A stretch of 64,000 nucleotides of DNA from Nevskiales bacterium. Lineage in GTDB: Bacteria > Pseudomonadota > Gammaproteobacteria > Nevskiales > Nevskiaceae. A program made the translations under genes and the position numbers. The notes under the pieces are model-generated. The model had not been told where the DNA came from. It worked only from the letters and a program-made list of their open reading frames with translations, and searched no databases. Every line of letters starts with the position of its first letter. Positions within the stretch are counted from its first letter, which is position 1. The stretch lies in assembly GCA_028698335.1 (NCBI GenBank), contig JAQVDP010000007.1, forward strand, positions 62,001-126,000. The letters run 5' to 3'. This document shows positions 51,961 through 62,818 of the stretch, in pieces.

Positions 51961-54900
51961 TTACTCCTTGGAAGAACGCTGTGCCCCGCCCGCGCCGCCG
52001 TCGAGGCGCTCGACGACCGGGTTTTCCCACGGACCGGTGATGCGATAGCTCAGCTGCGTCGCCTGGTCCAGCGGTTTGTCGAGCAACTCCTGCGCCAGCA
52101 GGACCAGCGCGCCGACCGCCGGTCCACCGAGCAGAACCGCCCCCAGTGTGACGCCACCCGACACGTCCGGATAGACCGTGACCCGCTGATCGTAGTCGCG
52201 CGCCGCCAGCCCGACGTCACCGCGGATGTCCATGCGCAGGGACGGCGCCTGCATGTTCATGTCGTCGGTGTGAGCGATCCCGTCGGCCAGGCTGAAATGT
52301 CCCTTGATGCTGTCGAAGCTGAGCCCCTTGCCGACGACATCGTCGAAGTTCAGCGTCAGCCGCCGCGGCAGCGCGTAGAAGTTGACCAGGCCGAGAACAC
52401 GGCTCGCCCCCGGCTGCACCGCGCTGATCTGGCCCTCGTCGACCCGCACGTCGATCCCGCCGGACGCCATCGCCCAGCGCAGCCCCGCCGGATTCGGCTG
52501 CCACTTGAGGTCTCCGCTGAAACGCGCCTGGCGCGCGCTGATGTTGGGCGCGTAGTCGAAACCCTTGAGCAGCGCCTCGATGTCGCGCGTGTCCAGGTCG
52601 AACTTCAACTCCGCTGTGGAGATTCCCTGCTGGCGCTGCCAGCGGCCGGTGGCGTCGAATTTGGCGATGCCTTCCGACAGCGCGAAGCGGTCCAGCTGCA
52701 AGCCTCCGGGGGCCCGTGTGGTCTTGATGTCCAGTCGCCCCAGGTCGGCCTCCCCGACCCGCAGCGACTGGCATTCGACGTCGACCACCGGCCAGCTGCC
52801 GGGATCGATCGGTTCGTCCTGTATCGCCGCCTCGTCCTCGGCGCCGGCCGGCATCCGCAGCGCCAGGGCGACGTGATCGAGACGCGCCGTGAGGCGTGCC
52901 CCCGCCTGATCCTGCCAGACCACCGATCCGCCGACACCCTCGCCACTGAGATCCACCCGCCAGCCACTGGCGAGCGGCTGATAGCGCAACCGCGCCGGCA
53001 GCGTCGACTGCTCGTCCCAGACCAGCTGCCCCGCCTCGATCTCGGCCGTGTCGATCAGCGTACCGCTGCCACCATGCCCGGCGATCAGCATCGCCAGCCA
53101 GGCGCGCAGATCGAGGCGGTCGACGCGCCCGTCGACCAGCTTGCGCCCGACCTCGACGCCCGGCGCCTGCTGCGCGCCGAAACGCAGGTGCAGCCCCGCA
53201 ATCTGGTCGGCAGTCGCCTGCGTCGACGCGGGCCCGCCCTCGGCGATCCGCAGGCTGCCGGCCAGACGATCCTCGTAGTGGAAATCCACCGCGACGTCCC
53301 CACCATCGGCGCCGCCGATCCGGATCTCGGTCGGGGCCGCCTGCTGCGCCGGCTTGCCCAGGGGGGTCGGCAGCGTCACCGCGGTGCCGATCAGGTCGGA
53401 CCGGAGGATCAGCTCGGACTGCGTGTCGCTGATCGGCAGCTCGAGCGACCACATGCTCTTGCCCGACAGCGACCCGCGCACGAACTCGGGGATGAACTGT
53501 GAGGGTCCGACCGGATCGGGCAACGGCGCGAACGCGAAGCTGCCGCGCACCACGCCCCGTGTCCCGTCCTGGGAATCGATCCTCAGATCGAGCGGCACCT
53601 CGGCGAAACGCCCCTGAAGGGTCTTCGCGCTGACGCCGTGATCGGTGAATTCGATCGCGCCGGTGAGCTGCGTCAGCGGCGGGTCGATCCGTCCGTACTT
53701 GAGATTCGCGCTGCGCAGGCTGACCCGACCCCAGACCGACGGCTGCTGGTCGTGTTCGAGCGGGATGTCGAGCTTCAGCGCCAGCTGGGCGGCTCCGGTC
53801 GCCTCGGTATGGTCCAGCAAGCCGCGCAGACGGTCGTGCAGGGGCGAATTGCGCAGCAGACGGTAGTATCCCGCCAGCTGGCCGACCGATCGCGCCTCGA
53901 CCATGAGGCGGTGATCGTTCAGATCGTCGAAGCGGGCGGTTCCGGACTGGATGACGTTCCCCATCAGGTCCCCGCCGTCGACGTCGACGCGCAGGCTGTT
54001 GCCGCTGAAATGCAGCGCCGCGCTCAGGTCCCCCAGCTGCGGCCACTCCGGCAGAAAGGCCAAATCGCCGTCGGCAACATCGATGTCCAGCTGCCAGTTG
54101 CCGGTGGGGCGATTGTGAAACGGAAAATCGCGCAGCGGTCCATGGATCTGCAGGCGGGCATCGGGCACACGCCCGGACACGATCGCACGCTGCAGCCAGC
54201 GTTTGAGGCTGTCGGGCCAATGCTTCGGCATATAGGGCTTGCCCTGGGTCACGTCGTCGACCGCGAACTGCGAATCCAGATCGAGCGTCGGCGAGACCTC
54301 GGGATCGTCCGGCAGCCACAGCTCGAACTGTCCGCTGCCCGCCGCACTGTCCATCCGCCAGTCCAGATCGTCGCCCCGCAGGCGCCAGCCGTCCGGTGTC
54401 CGCGCCCAGCTCAGATCCGCGTCCAGCGCATCCAGCGTCAGCGCCGAGTCGAGGATGCTCGGAAGGCTGAGCTGCAAGGGCACGCCGTCCAGCTGCAGAC
54501 TGCCACCGTCCTGGTCGGCCGTCAGCTCTCCGGACACGCGCGAGAAGCCGACCGTCCGGTCCTCCCGCAGGCCGACGTTCCGGAGCCGCGCCCGCAACGA
54601 GTATCGCGGCGCCGAGCCGTCGGCGGACCGCCGCACCCGGACCACGACCCCCTCGAGGTCGCCGCGTCCGCGGCCTGCGGTCAGCAACCAGTCCGGCGCA
54701 TCGCGCCAGACGCCGAGCCATGGCGCCAGAGGCGTCAGACGCATACGGTCGGCATCGAAGTCGTAGGCGGTCTCGATGTCGAAATCGGCCGCCCGCAGGC
54801 TGCCCCGCAACAGCAGCTGGTCGTCGAAGCTCAGGTCGGCGACGTCGAGACGCCAGCCATGCGGGTCGCGCAGATAGTCCACCACGGCGCTGCTGCTGCG

Positions 54901-55785
54901 GGCGCTCGACAGCACGCCCGCCCGCGCCAGCACCACCTGCCCGGACGACAGCTCCAGCCGGGCGCGCTGGATCGAGCCACCGCTGAGCTCGCCGAAGACC
55001 TGCGCGTCGAGCCGGTCGGCGACGATCTGGGACCCCGGCAACAGCCATGGACGCAGCCAGCCCTGGGGTTTGAGCGAAGCGGCACTGAACTCGAAACGAC
55101 CGCGCCAGCTCTGCAGCTGCGCCACCTCACCGTCGATCTCCGCGTGCAGGCTCAGCTTGCCGCCCCGCTCCAGCGGCAGGCGCATGTCCGCATCCAGCTC
55201 GAAGCCGCCCTCGGTCTTGTCGAGCTGCGCAGCATCGACGCGCAGCGCCAGCGGAACCCCGTCCAGCGCCGGGTGCAGCACCCGCAGCTCACAGTTCTGC
55301 AGGCTGACCCGCTCGAAGCGGTCGAGGTCGCGCATCCACTGTTCACGCCGCTGCGGCAATGCGTCCTGGCGATCACCGGGCTGGAATCCGGCGATGCGGA
55401 TGCGCCCCTGTTCGTCGACCTCGGCCGAGATCCGCAGGCCGTCGAGTTCGAGCCGGGTCGGCAGCCAGTGCCCCTGGACCAGCCGCAGCAGACTGACGCC
55501 GAGGCTCAACCGGTCCACGCGCAGCTGCGCCGCGCCGTCGTCGCTGTAAAGCGTGATGCCGGACAGATCGAAACGGGGGCTCAGCCCGTTCCACGCCAGG
55601 CTGATGCCGCCGATCTGCACGGGTCGCCCCGCCACGTCGCTGACCCAGGTCGACAGATCCTCGCGGTAGCTCGGCAAGGCCAGCACCGCCATCTGGAACA
55701 GGCCGCTGAGCACCGCGCCCGCGATCACCAGTGTGGCAATCAGCGAGACCGCCCAGGTCCACCAGCGGCGTTTCAGACGTTGCAT
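51961..55785 (-). CDS. yhdP: YhdP family AsmA-like lipid transport protein
   Basis: 1274 residues, as for E. coli YhdP. N-terminal membrane anchor (about 10-32), a long repetitive beta-rich region and an AsmA-like C-terminus (SFDSIKGHFSLADGIAHTDDMNM). Relatives move phospholipids from the inner to the outer membrane. Start ATG 55785; no strong ribosome-binding site. Upstream of the nitrilase and tldD, downstream of rng. Confidence 0.94.
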   Translation of the reverse strand: MQRLKRRWWTWAVSLIATLVIAGAVLSGLFQMAVLALPSYREDLSTWVSDVAGRPVQIGGISLAWNGLSPRFDLSGITLYSDDGAAQLRVDRLSLGVSLLRLVQGHWLPTRLELDGLRISAEVDEQGRIRIAGFQPGDRQDALPQRREQWMRDLDRFERVSLQNCELRVLHPALDGVPLALRVDAAQLDKTEGGFELDADMRLPLERGGKLSLHAEIDGEVAQLQSWRGRFEFSAASLKPQGWLRPWLLPGSQIVADRLDAQVFGELSGGSIQRARLELSSGQVVLARAGVLSSARSSSAVVDYLRDPHGWRLDVADLSFDDQLLLRGSLRAADFDIETAYDFDADRMRLTPLAPWLGVWRDAPDWLLTAGRGRGDLEGVVVRVRRSADGSAPRYSLRARLRNVGLREDRTVGFSRVSGELTADQDGGSLQLDGVPLQLSLPSILDSALTLDALDADLSWARTPDGWRLRGDDLDWRMDSAAGSGQFELWLPDDPEVSPTLDLDSQFAVDDVTQGKPYMPKHWPDSLKRWLQRAIVSGRVPDARLQIHGPLRDFPFHNRPTGNWQLDIDVADGDLAFLPEWPQLGDLSAALHFSGNSLRVDVDGGDLMGNVIQSGTARFDDLNDHRLMVEARSVGQLAGYYRLLRNSPLHDRLRGLLDHTEATGAAQLALKLDIPLEHDQQPSVWGRVSLRSANLKYGRIDPPLTQLTGAIEFTDHGVSAKTLQGRFAEVPLDLRIDSQDGTRGVVRGSFAFAPLPDPVGPSQFIPEFVRGSLSGKSMWSLELPISDTQSELILRSDLIGTAVTLPTPLGKPAQQAAPTEIRIGGADGGDVAVDFHYEDRLAGSLRIAEGGPASTQATADQIAGLHLRFGAQQAPGVEVGRKLVDGRVDRLDLRAWLAMLIAGHGGSGTLIDTAEIEAGQLVWDEQSTLPARLRYQPLASGWRVDLSGEGVGGSVVWQDQAGARLTARLDHVALALRMPAGAEDEAAIQDEPIDPGSWPVVDVECQSLRVGEADLGRLDIKTTRAPGGLQLDRFALSEGIAKFDATGRWQRQQGISTAELKFDLDTRDIEALLKGFDYAPNISARQARFSGDLKWQPNPAGLRWAMASGGIDVRVDEGQISAVQPGASRVLGLVNFYALPRRLTLNFDDVVGKGLSFDSIKGHFSLADGIAHTDDMNMQAPSLRMDIRGDVGLAARDYDQRVTVYPDVSGGVTLGAVLLGGPAVGALVLLAQELLDKPLDQATQLSYRITGPWENPVVERLDGGAGGAQRSSKE

Positions 55786-55827
55786 GACGATTGGGGCACG
55801 ACAGGATCGAAATTCGGCGTGGAGCGG

Positions 55828-55856
55828 ATCATATTGTCACCGCCGCCCGGGTCCAG
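55828..55856 (-). promoter_or_regulatory. Candidate yhdP promoter
   Basis: TATGAT (55828-55833, minus strand) with a poor -35 CTGGAC (55851-55856) at 17-base spacing, in the 132-base gap between rng and yhdP. Predicted leader about 35 bases. Confidence 0.35.
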
Positions 55857-55917
55857 ACCAATCCCCGGACCGGCGGCCATTGCCGGCCGACACCGTTGAT
55901 GGTCGTTCGGCGGCGAC

Positions 55918-57375
55918 TCAGAGGGGGACCACGTCGAAGCTTTCCTGCGTGTAGGCGGATTCCGCCTGAAGCCGGATCGGCCGGTTCAGGGACGATTCCA
56001 GCTCGGCAAGGCCCATCGAGTCCTCTTCCACCAGCTGCTGGATGACGCCCGGCGAGGCCAGCACCAGAAACCCCTTCGCCTCGAACTGGCGCGCGGCGCG
56101 CTGGACCTCGCGGGTCACCTCGTGGCAGACGGTCTCGACGGTCTTGATGGTGCCCCGCCCCTGGCAGCTCGGGCAGGGCTCGCAGAGGATGTGCCCGAGC
56201 GACTCCCGCGTGCGCTTGCGGGTCATCTCGATCAGGCCGAGCGGCGAAAACGGATACAGCTGCGTGCGGGCGTGATCGGCGGCGAGCGCCTTCTCGAAGG
56301 CGCGCAGGACCTGCGCGCGGTGATCCTCGGACTTCATGTCGATGAAATCGAGCAGGATGATGCCGCCGAGATTGCGCAGACGCAGCTGGCGGGCGATCGC
56401 CTGGGCCGCTTCGAGATTGGTCTTGAGGACGGTCTCGTCCAGATTGCGGTGCCCGGTATAACCCCCGGTGTTGACGTCGACGGTGGTCATCGCCTCGGTC
56501 TGGTCGATCACCAGATGACCGCCCGACTTCAGATCGACACGCCGTTCCAGCGCCCGATTGATGTCGTCCTCGACGCCGTACAGATCGAAGATCGGCGCCG
56601 CCCCCTCGTAGACCTCGATCAGCGGCGCGGCCTCCGGCACGAACAGCTGCGCGAACTGCTTGACGCGGCGGCTCTCTTCCGGATTGTCGATGCGGATCCG
56701 CTCGACATCGGTTCCGAGCAGATCGCGCAGGATCCGCATCGACAGCGGCAGGTCGCCATGCACCAGCGTTCCCGGCTTCGCCGACGCCGCCTTGTCGCTG
56801 ATCGCCTTCCACAGGCGCAGCAGGAAGCTCAGGTCCGCCTCCAGCGCCGCCGCGTCCGCGCCCTCGGCGGCGGTGCGGGCGATCACTCCGAAGCGGGGCG
56901 ACAGGCGCGACTGGATCTCGTCGAGGATCGTCTTGAGCCGCTCGCGTTCGCCCTCGTCCTCGATCCGAGCCGAGACGCCGACATGGCACTCGTGCGGCAA
57001 CAGCACCAGATAGCGCGACGGGATCGACAGCAGGGTCGACAGGCGCGCGCCCTTGCTGCCGATCGGATCCTTCAGCACCTGGACCAGCACATGCTGCCCC
57101 TCGTGCAACAGCTGCGTGATGGTCGGCGCGGACTCACCCTCGGCCGGCGGCGGCACCATGTCGGCCGCATGCAGAAAGGCGGTGCGCTCCAGGCCGATCT
57201 CGACGAACGCGGCCTGCATGCCGGGCAGCACACGCTGCACCGCACCCTTGTAGACATTGCCGGTAAGTCCGTGACGCGACGCACGCTGGACGTAGATTTC
57301 CTGCGCGGCGCCGCTTTCGACGAGGGCCACGCGCGTCTCACGCGGGCCGATGTTGACCAGAATTTCGGTACTCAT
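55918..57375 (-). CDS. rng: Ribonuclease G
   Basis: Endoribonuclease for 16S rRNA 5' maturation and mRNA decay. 485 residues: N-terminal MSTEILVNIGPRETRVALVE, S1 domain, metal site TTVDVNTGGYTG with LLDFIDMKSEDHR, and zinc-link CEPCPSCQGRG. Length fits RNase G, not RNase E. ATG 57375, 7 bases after maf. Confidence 0.96.
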   Translation of the reverse strand: MSTEILVNIGPRETRVALVESGAAQEIYVQRASRHGLTGNVYKGAVQRVLPGMQAAFVEIGLERTAFLHAADMVPPPAEGESAPTITQLLHEGQHVLVQVLKDPIGSKGARLSTLLSIPSRYLVLLPHECHVGVSARIEDEGERERLKTILDEIQSRLSPRFGVIARTAAEGADAAALEADLSFLLRLWKAISDKAASAKPGTLVHGDLPLSMRILRDLLGTDVERIRIDNPEESRRVKQFAQLFVPEAAPLIEVYEGAAPIFDLYGVEDDINRALERRVDLKSGGHLVIDQTEAMTTVDVNTGGYTGHRNLDETVLKTNLEAAQAIARQLRLRNLGGIILLDFIDMKSEDHRAQVLRAFEKALAADHARTQLYPFSPLGLIEMTRKRTRESLGHILCEPCPSCQGRGTIKTVETVCHEVTREVQRAARQFEAKGFLVLASPGVIQQLVEEDSMGLAELESSLNRPIRLQAESAYTQESFDVVPL

Positions 57376-57382
57376 GAATCAC

Positions 57383-58033
57383 TTATGGCTGGATCCTGGA
57401 TCGTACCGGAGACGCGTCACGCGTGCGCGCCCGATCCAGCACATCGAGACCGAACGCCCGCAGCACTTCGCAGGTCTGGAACAGGGGCAGTCCGACGACG
57501 CCACTATAGCTGCCGCGAATGTCCTCGACGAAAGCGGCGCCCAGCCCCTGAATGCCGTAGGCGCCGGCCTTGTCGGCCGGCTCGCCAGTGGCCCAGTACG
57601 CCTCGGCCTGCTCAGGGGTGACAACGCCGAAGCGCACATCGGTCACCGCCAGCTGCGTCCGCACCTGCTCCACGCCGTCGCGCCGCTGCACGACCGCCAC
57701 CGCCGAGTAGACCTGATGCGTCCGGTTCGACAACCGCCGCAGCATCGCCAGCGCATGTGCGCGATCGGCCGGCTTGCCGAGGATGTCGCCGTCGACCACC
57801 ACATCGGTATCGGCGCCGAGCACCGGCAGATCGGCATGAACCGTCGCCGCAATCGCCGCGACGCCGGCGCGCGCCTTGTCCAGCGCCACACGACAGGCGT
57901 AGTCGGCCGGCGCTTCGCCAGGGCCCAGACATTCCTCGACATCGACCGCACAGACGGCGAAACGCAGCCCCATCTGGGACAACAGCTCGCGCCGGCGTGG
58001 CGATTTGGATGCCAGGATCAGATCCTCGCGCAC
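57383..58033 (-). CDS. maf: Maf-family nucleotide pyrophosphatase
   Basis: 216 residues with ILASKSPRRRELLSQMGL, VLGADTDVVVDGDILGKP and DKAGAYGIQGLGAAFVEDI. Hydrolyses non-canonical nucleoside triphosphates (dTTP/UTP subfamily likely). Start GTG 58033 has GGAG 6 bases upstream; no ATG fits. Divergent from the class II aldolase gene. Confidence 0.93.
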   Translation of the reverse strand: MREDLILASKSPRRRELLSQMGLRFAVCAVDVEECLGPGEAPADYACRVALDKARAGVAAIAATVHADLPVLGADTDVVVDGDILGKPADRAHALAMLRRLSNRTHQVYSAVAVVQRRDGVEQVRTQLAVTDVRFGVVTPEQAEAYWATGEPADKAGAYGIQGLGAAFVEDIRGSYSGVVGLPLFQTCEVLRAFGLDVLDRARTRDASPVRSRIQP

Positions 58034-58160
58034 GTTCGCTCCAGGGAGAATTTGCCCAATGTTCGGGCATGCGGGCGCAACTGCGCTAGGGTTGCCGGTG
58101 AATCGGCGCCCGCAAGCGGGTACGCTCGGCGCAGCGACGAGAACAACGAGGAGAACTCCG

Positions 58161-58928
58161 ATGCCTGAAGCACAGTCGAACGACGTCCGCACCCAGGTCT
58201 CGCCCGAGGAATGGCAGCTGCGGGTCGATCTCGCGGCCGCGTACCGGCTGGTTGCGGCATTCGGGTGGGACGACCTGGTCTTCACCCATCTGTCGGCACG
58301 CGTTCCCGGCGATCACGATCATTTCCTGATCAACCCCTACGGCTGGACCTTCGACGAAATCACCGCCAGTTCACTGGTCAAGGTCGATCTGCAGGCACGC
58401 AAGGTGATGGACTCGCCGCACGACATCAACCCGGCCGGCTTCACCATCCACAGCGCGGTCCACGCCGCACGCCCCGACGCCGCCTGCGTGATGCATACCC
58501 ACTCGCTCAACGGCGTCGCGGTTTCGGCGCAGCGCCGGGGCCTACAGCCGCTGTCGCAGCAGTCGCTGTTCGTGTTGGCGTCGCTGGGCTACCACGACTA
58601 CGAGGGCGTCGCCCTCAACGAGGCCGAAAAGCCGCGACTGGTGGCCGATCTCGGCAACCACAGCTTCCTGATGCTGCGCAACCACGGGCTGCTGACCGTC
58701 GGCGGCAGCGTCGCCGACGCCTTCCTCGCCATGTACCTGTTCGAGGCGGCCTGCACCATCCAGGTCCGGGCGCTCAGCGGCGGCGGCGAAGTCATCCCCA
58801 TCGCGCAGCCGATCCTCGACGGCATCCAGAAACAGGCCGAGCAGGTGACCCGCGGCCTCGGCGGCAAGCTGGCCTGGCCCGGCCTGCTGCGCCGACTGGA
58901 TCGCAAGGACGACAGTTACCGCAACTAG
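58161..58928 (+). CDS. Class II aldolase/adducin family protein
   Basis: 255 residues. DDLVFTHLSARVP, FLINPYGWTFDEITASSLV, HTHSLNGVAVSA (metal histidines) and LRNHGLLTVGG (third His) show the aldolase II fold. It could be a sugar-phosphate aldolase or a diverged relative; substrate unknown. ATG 58161 has GGAG upstream. Monocistronic, convergent with lnt. Confidence 0.87.
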   Translation: MPEAQSNDVRTQVSPEEWQLRVDLAAAYRLVAAFGWDDLVFTHLSARVPGDHDHFLINPYGWTFDEITASSLVKVDLQARKVMDSPHDINPAGFTIHSAVHAARPDAACVMHTHSLNGVAVSAQRRGLQPLSQQSLFVLASLGYHDYEGVALNEAEKPRLVADLGNHSFLMLRNHGLLTVGGSVADAFLAMYLFEAACTIQVRALSGGGEVIPIAQPILDGIQKQAEQVTRGLGGKLAWPGLLRRLDRKDDSYRN

Positions 58929-58971
58929 GGCCTGTTCACGCTGCGACGGTCGCTGCGATCGTCCGCAGCCT

Positions 58972-60468
58972 CTAACCGGCCAGCCGCCGGCGCCCCAGCG
59001 CGACGGCCACGACCAGCAGCGCCAGCAGGCCCAGCGGCCAGTCGCCCCAGCGCACGTACGGGGTCGTTCCCGTACGCGGCCGGACCGACGTCTTCAGAAT
59101 TTCGGTCCGGCCCCAGGCACTGTGCGCCCGCAAGCGGCCATCGGCGTCGATCAGGGCGCTGACGCCGGTATTGGCCGCGCGCACCAGCTCACGCCCGGTT
59201 TCGAGCGCGCGCAGCCGGGCAATCTGCAGATGCTGCCGCGGCGCCGAAGTCCCCGCGAACCAGGCGTCGTTGGTCAGATTGACCAGATAGGCCTGATCGG
59301 CGGCCTCGCGACGCACCTCGCGCCCGAAAACATCCTCGAAGCAGATCGACAGGCCGAGGCGGTTGCCGTCGACGATCACCGCCGCCTGCTCGTCGGCGCC
59401 CGACTGGATGTCGTCATAGGGCGTCCCCAGCAGGTCCATGACCGGGCGCATGAAGTCCGGAATCGGAAAGTACTCGCCGAACGGCACCAGATGCCGCTTG
59501 AGATAGCGTCCGTCGTGGACGCCGAGCACGTCGATGCCGTTCTGGTAGCCCCCGCCGTCGGAGCGGAAAATCAGCCCCGCCAGGACCGTCGACCCGGCCT
59601 GCCGCGCCTGTTGCGCCAGCGCCGTCAGATACGGTTCGTGGATGGTCTGGTAGGTCAGTGTGACCGCGACCTCCGGCCACACCACCAGATCGGCGCCGAG
59701 CGCCGCCTCGGTCATGCGCAGATAGCGGTCGAGCGTCGGCCAGCGCTGGTCCGGTAGCCACTTCTGATCCTGCGGGACGTTGCCCTGCACGATCGCCACG
59801 CTGCGCGGAACGCCGGCTTCGTCGGTCCACGCCGAGGCGGCGGGCAGCGCCCGGCCGATCGCCAGCGGCGCCAGCGCCAGAACGACCCAGCCCAGCGCCT
59901 GCAGGTCGACCCGACGCCGCAGCCCCAGCCGCGACAGCGCGTAGGCCATCGCCACCAGCAGCGCGGAGATCCCGTGCACCCCGATCAGGGGCGCCCACGT
60001 CGCCAACGGCGTGCCGGTGGCGACATAGCCCAGGCTCAGCCACGGGAAACCGGTCAGCAGCCAGCCCCGCAGCAGCTCCGTCAGAAGCCACGCCGCCGGC
60101 AGGACGACGACCCCGGCCCATCCGGTCGTGCCGCCCAGCACGCTTGCCAGCCACAGCGCCATCGCCGGAAACAGCGCCAGATAGGCGACCAGCAACGCCG
60201 CCATCACCGCGCTGAGCCACCACGGCGCCCCCCCGTAGACATGGGTGCTGACGTACACCCAGTAGACCCCGCTGAGGAAATGGCCGACCCCGAACAGCCA
60301 GCCCAGCAGCAGGGCTCGGCGGGGCGGCGCCGTGCCGGCCAGCGCGAACAGCGCGGCCAGCGCCAGCGGCAACAGCGGGACCCAGCCGGCCGGCTCGAAG
60401 GCCAGCGTGGCCGCGACCCCGAGCAACGGGGCCGCAATCAGGGCGGATAAGGCCTTGCGGTTCGGCAA
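58972..60468 (-). CDS. lnt: Apolipoprotein N-acyltransferase
   Basis: N-acylates the lipoprotein N-terminal Cys. 498 residues: several N-terminal membrane helices, then a nitrilase-type periplasmic domain with Glu in VVWPEVAV, Lys in LKRHLVPFGEY and Cys in LSICFEDVFG. Start is TTG 60468, the only credible start. 75 bases after corC. The lipoproteins predicted here (acylase, esterase, Tat subunit) are its clients. Confidence 0.94.
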   Translation of the reverse strand: MPNRKALSALIAAPLLGVAATLAFEPAGWVPLLPLALAALFALAGTAPPRRALLLGWLFGVGHFLSGVYWVYVSTHVYGGAPWWLSAVMAALLVAYLALFPAMALWLASVLGGTTGWAGVVVLPAAWLLTELLRGWLLTGFPWLSLGYVATGTPLATWAPLIGVHGISALLVAMAYALSRLGLRRRVDLQALGWVVLALAPLAIGRALPAASAWTDEAGVPRSVAIVQGNVPQDQKWLPDQRWPTLDRYLRMTEAALGADLVVWPEVAVTLTYQTIHEPYLTALAQQARQAGSTVLAGLIFRSDGGGYQNGIDVLGVHDGRYLKRHLVPFGEYFPIPDFMRPVMDLLGTPYDDIQSGADEQAAVIVDGNRLGLSICFEDVFGREVRREAADQAYLVNLTNDAWFAGTSAPRQHLQIARLRALETGRELVRAANTGVSALIDADGRLRAHSAWGRTEILKTSVRPRTGTTPYVRWGDWPLGLLALLVVAVALGRRRLAG

Positions 60469-60543
60469 GATCAGACTCGGTGAGCGGATCGACGGGCCGG
60501 CAGTCTAGCCCGCGGCGCTTGCAGGGTCATGAAACGGACGAGG

Positions 60544-61404
60544 TCAGTCCGACGACACCGTGACCTGGAACAGGTAGACACGCCGGCTGTCGGCACGCTG
60601 CACGTTGAAGCCGAACCGATCGATGCGCACGCTCTCCCCGCGCTTGGGCATGTGCCCGAAGCGATGTGTCACCAGCCCGCCGACCGTGTCGAATTCCTCG
60701 TCCGAGAAGGCGACGCCGAAATATTCGTTGAAGTCCTCGATCGGCGTGAGCGCGTTGACCAGATAACGCCGCTCGTCCTGCTTCAGGATCAGCGCGCTCT
60801 CGGCCTCGTCGTACTCGTCGTCGATCTCACCGACGATCTGCTCGAGCACGTCCTCGATCGTGACCAGCCCCGCCACACCGCTGTACTCGTCGACGACCAC
60901 CGCCATGTGATTGCGGCCACGACGGAAGTCCTTGAGCAGGACATTGAGCCGCTTGGACTCCGGCACGAACACCGGCGTGCGCATCAGCTGCTTCAACTCG
61001 AACGTCGCGGGATCGAAGCCGGGCGCTCCGGAGCTGAACTTCAGCAGATCCTTGGCGAGCAGGATGCCGATCACCTCGTCCTTCGACTCGCCGATCACCG
61101 GAAAGCGCGAGTGCCCGGAGTCGACGACCACCGACAGAATCCGGTCGAGGGTCCAGTCGTGCTCGACGACGACCATCTGCGCCCGCGGCACCATCACGTC
61201 ACGCACCTGCATCTCGGCGGTCTCGAGGATGCCCTCGAACATCGTCATCGCGTCGGCGTCCATCAGATCGGCGTCGCGCGCTTCGCCGAGCAGCTCGAGC
61301 AGATCCTCGCGCGTGCGCGGACCGCCGGCGAGCCGGTGGGTGACGCGGCGCCACCACAGGCTCAGGGACGTCTCGTCAGGTTTATGCGTTTCTTCGTCGC
61401 TCAT
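60544..61404 (-). CDS. corC: CorC-like protein with CBS pair and CorC/HlyC domain
   Basis: 286 residues: [20 protein letters not shown] and [20 protein letters not shown] begin the two CBS domains, and the C-terminal part is CorC/HlyC ([20 protein letters not shown]). No membrane segment. Cobalt/magnesium efflux accessory in E. coli. Overlaps ybeY by 4 bases. Confidence 0.94.
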   Translation of the reverse strand: MSDEETHKPDETSLSLWWRRVTHRLAGGPRTREDLLELLGEARDADLMDADAMTMFEGILETAEMQVRDVMVPRAQMVVVEHDWTLDRILSVVVDSGHSRFPVIGESKDEVIGILLAKDLLKFSSGAPGFDPATFELKQLMRTPVFVPESKRLNVLLKDFRRGRNHMAVVVDEYSGVAGLVTIEDVLEQIVGEIDDEYDEAESALILKQDERRYLVNALTPIEDFNEYFGVAFSDEEFDTVGGLVTHRFGHMPKRGESVRIDRFGFNVQRADSRRVYLFQVTVSSD

Positions 61405-61823
61405 TGATAGGGGTTTGCAAACCCGAGGCTGCTGAGAATCTTGATTTCGCGCGCTTCCATGCGCGTCGCGTCGCTGTCCTGCTCGTGATCATAGCCCTGC
61501 AGGTGCAAACAACCGTGAACCACCATGTGCGCCCAGTGCGCGCGCGCCGTCTTGCGCTGTTCGGCGGCCTCGCGGGCGACAACCGGCGCGCAGATCACCA
61601 GATCGCCGAGGATGGGGCCTTCACCGTCGAACGACAGCACGTTGGTCGGCTTGTCCTTGCCGCGGTAACCATGGTTCAACTCGCGGCTCTCGTCTTCATC
61701 GACGATGCGGATGGTCAGCTCGCCGTGGCGCTTGGGCAGCGCGCTCTGCGCGAAATGGCGCAGGCTCGCGGCACTGGGAATCCCGGCCGGCCCGACCCGG
61801 CGCTGGACGATGATCGCGCTCAC
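61401..61823 (-). CDS. ybeY: Endoribonuclease YbeY
   Basis: 140 residues. [18 protein letters not shown] has the zinc histidines, and [10 protein letters not shown] is the second motif. Acts in 16S rRNA 3' maturation and ribosome quality control. Start is GTG 61823, overlapping phoH as GTGA. Confidence 0.95.
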   Translation of the reverse strand: MSAIIVQRRVGPAGIPSAASLRHFAQSALPKRHGELTIRIVDEDESRELNHGYRGKDKPTNVLSFDGEGPILGDLVICAPVVAREAAEQRKTARAHWAHMVVHGCLHLQGYDHEQDSDATRMEAREIKILSSLGFANPYQ

Positions 61824-62818
61824 GCGGACGGCGCCTCGCGCTCGTGCTGCTCGTAGGCGTGGACGATCGCCTGCACCAGCGGATGACGCACGACGTCTTC
61901 TTTCTTGAAACGGGTGACGCTGATCCCGGACACCCCGCCGAGCACGTTCAGCGCATGGGTCAGCCCCGAGGTCTGGTGCTTCGGCAGATCGACCTGGGTG
62001 ACGTCGCCGGTGACGACCGCGACGCTGCCGAAGCCGATGCGGGTCAGGAACATCTTCATCTGCTCGACCGAGGTGTTCTGCGCCTCGTCAAGAATGATGA
62101 ACGACTCGTTGAGGGTACGGCCGCGCATGAACGCCAGCGGCGCCACCTCGATCACGCTCTTTTCCGACATGCGCGCAACACGCTCGAACCCGAGCATTTC
62201 ATACAGCGCGTCGTACAGCGGGCGCAGGTAGGGATTGACCTTCTCGGCCATATCGCCGGGCAGAAAGCCCAGTTTTTCCCCTGCCTCCACCGCCGGCCGC
62301 ACCAGAACGATGCGCCGGACCCGGTCGCGTTCCAGCGCCTGCACCGCGCTGGCGACCGCCAGGTAAGTCTTGCCGGTGCCGGCCGGGCCGACGCCGAAAT
62401 TCAGGTCATGCGTCGCGATCGCCTTCAGGTACGCCTTCTGCTGCACCCCACGCCCACGGACCACCCCGCGGCGGGTCCGGATCACGACCTCGTCGTGCGC
62501 GCTGCTCGGAGCGGCGTCGTGGCTGGCGTCCGCCAGCTCCGAGGCGTGTTCGGACAGCGCCAGATGCACCTGTTCGCTGGTGATGACCTCATCCCGGGTC
62601 AGGTTGAACAGCTGCGTCAGCGCGGCCTCGCCGATGCCGATGTCGCGCCGGGCGCCGATCAGCTGATACTGACCGCCACGGTTGCGGATCTCGATGCCCA
62701 GACGCAGCTCGATCTGGCGCAGATTGGCGTCGAACGGCCCATTGAGATTCGCCAGCCGCTCGCTGTCGTCCGCGTCCAGGACCAGATCGGCACGCGCCAG
62801 TTCGGGTCGCGGCTTCAT
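61820..62818 (-). CDS. ybeZ: PhoH family ATPase (YbeZ)
   Basis: 332 residues. Walker [32 protein letters not shown] and [16 protein letters not shown] (Walker B). RNA helicase-like partner of YbeY. Start ATG 62818 overlaps miaB by 4 bases. Confidence 0.95.
   Translation of the reverse strand: MKPRPELARADLVLDADDSERLANLNGPFDANLRQIELRLGIEIRNRGGQYQLIGARRDIGIGEAALTQLFNLTRDEVITSEQVHLALSEHASELADASHDAAPSSAHDEVVIRTRRGVVRGRGVQQKAYLKAIATHDLNFGVGPAGTGKTYLAVASAVQALERDRVRRIVLVRPAVEAGEKLGFLPGDMAEKVNPYLRPLYDALYEMLGFERVARMSEKSVIEVAPLAFMRGRTLNESFIILDEAQNTSVEQMKMFLTRIGFGSVAVVTGDVTQVDLPKHQTSGLTHALNVLGGVSGISVTRFKKEDVVRHPLVQAIVHAYEQHEREAPSA

Noticed and set aside
57999-58285. Extended N-terminus for maf from 58285
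   Set aside because: The extension overlaps the divergent aldolase gene and is low complexity; the family start fits GTG 58033 with GGAG.
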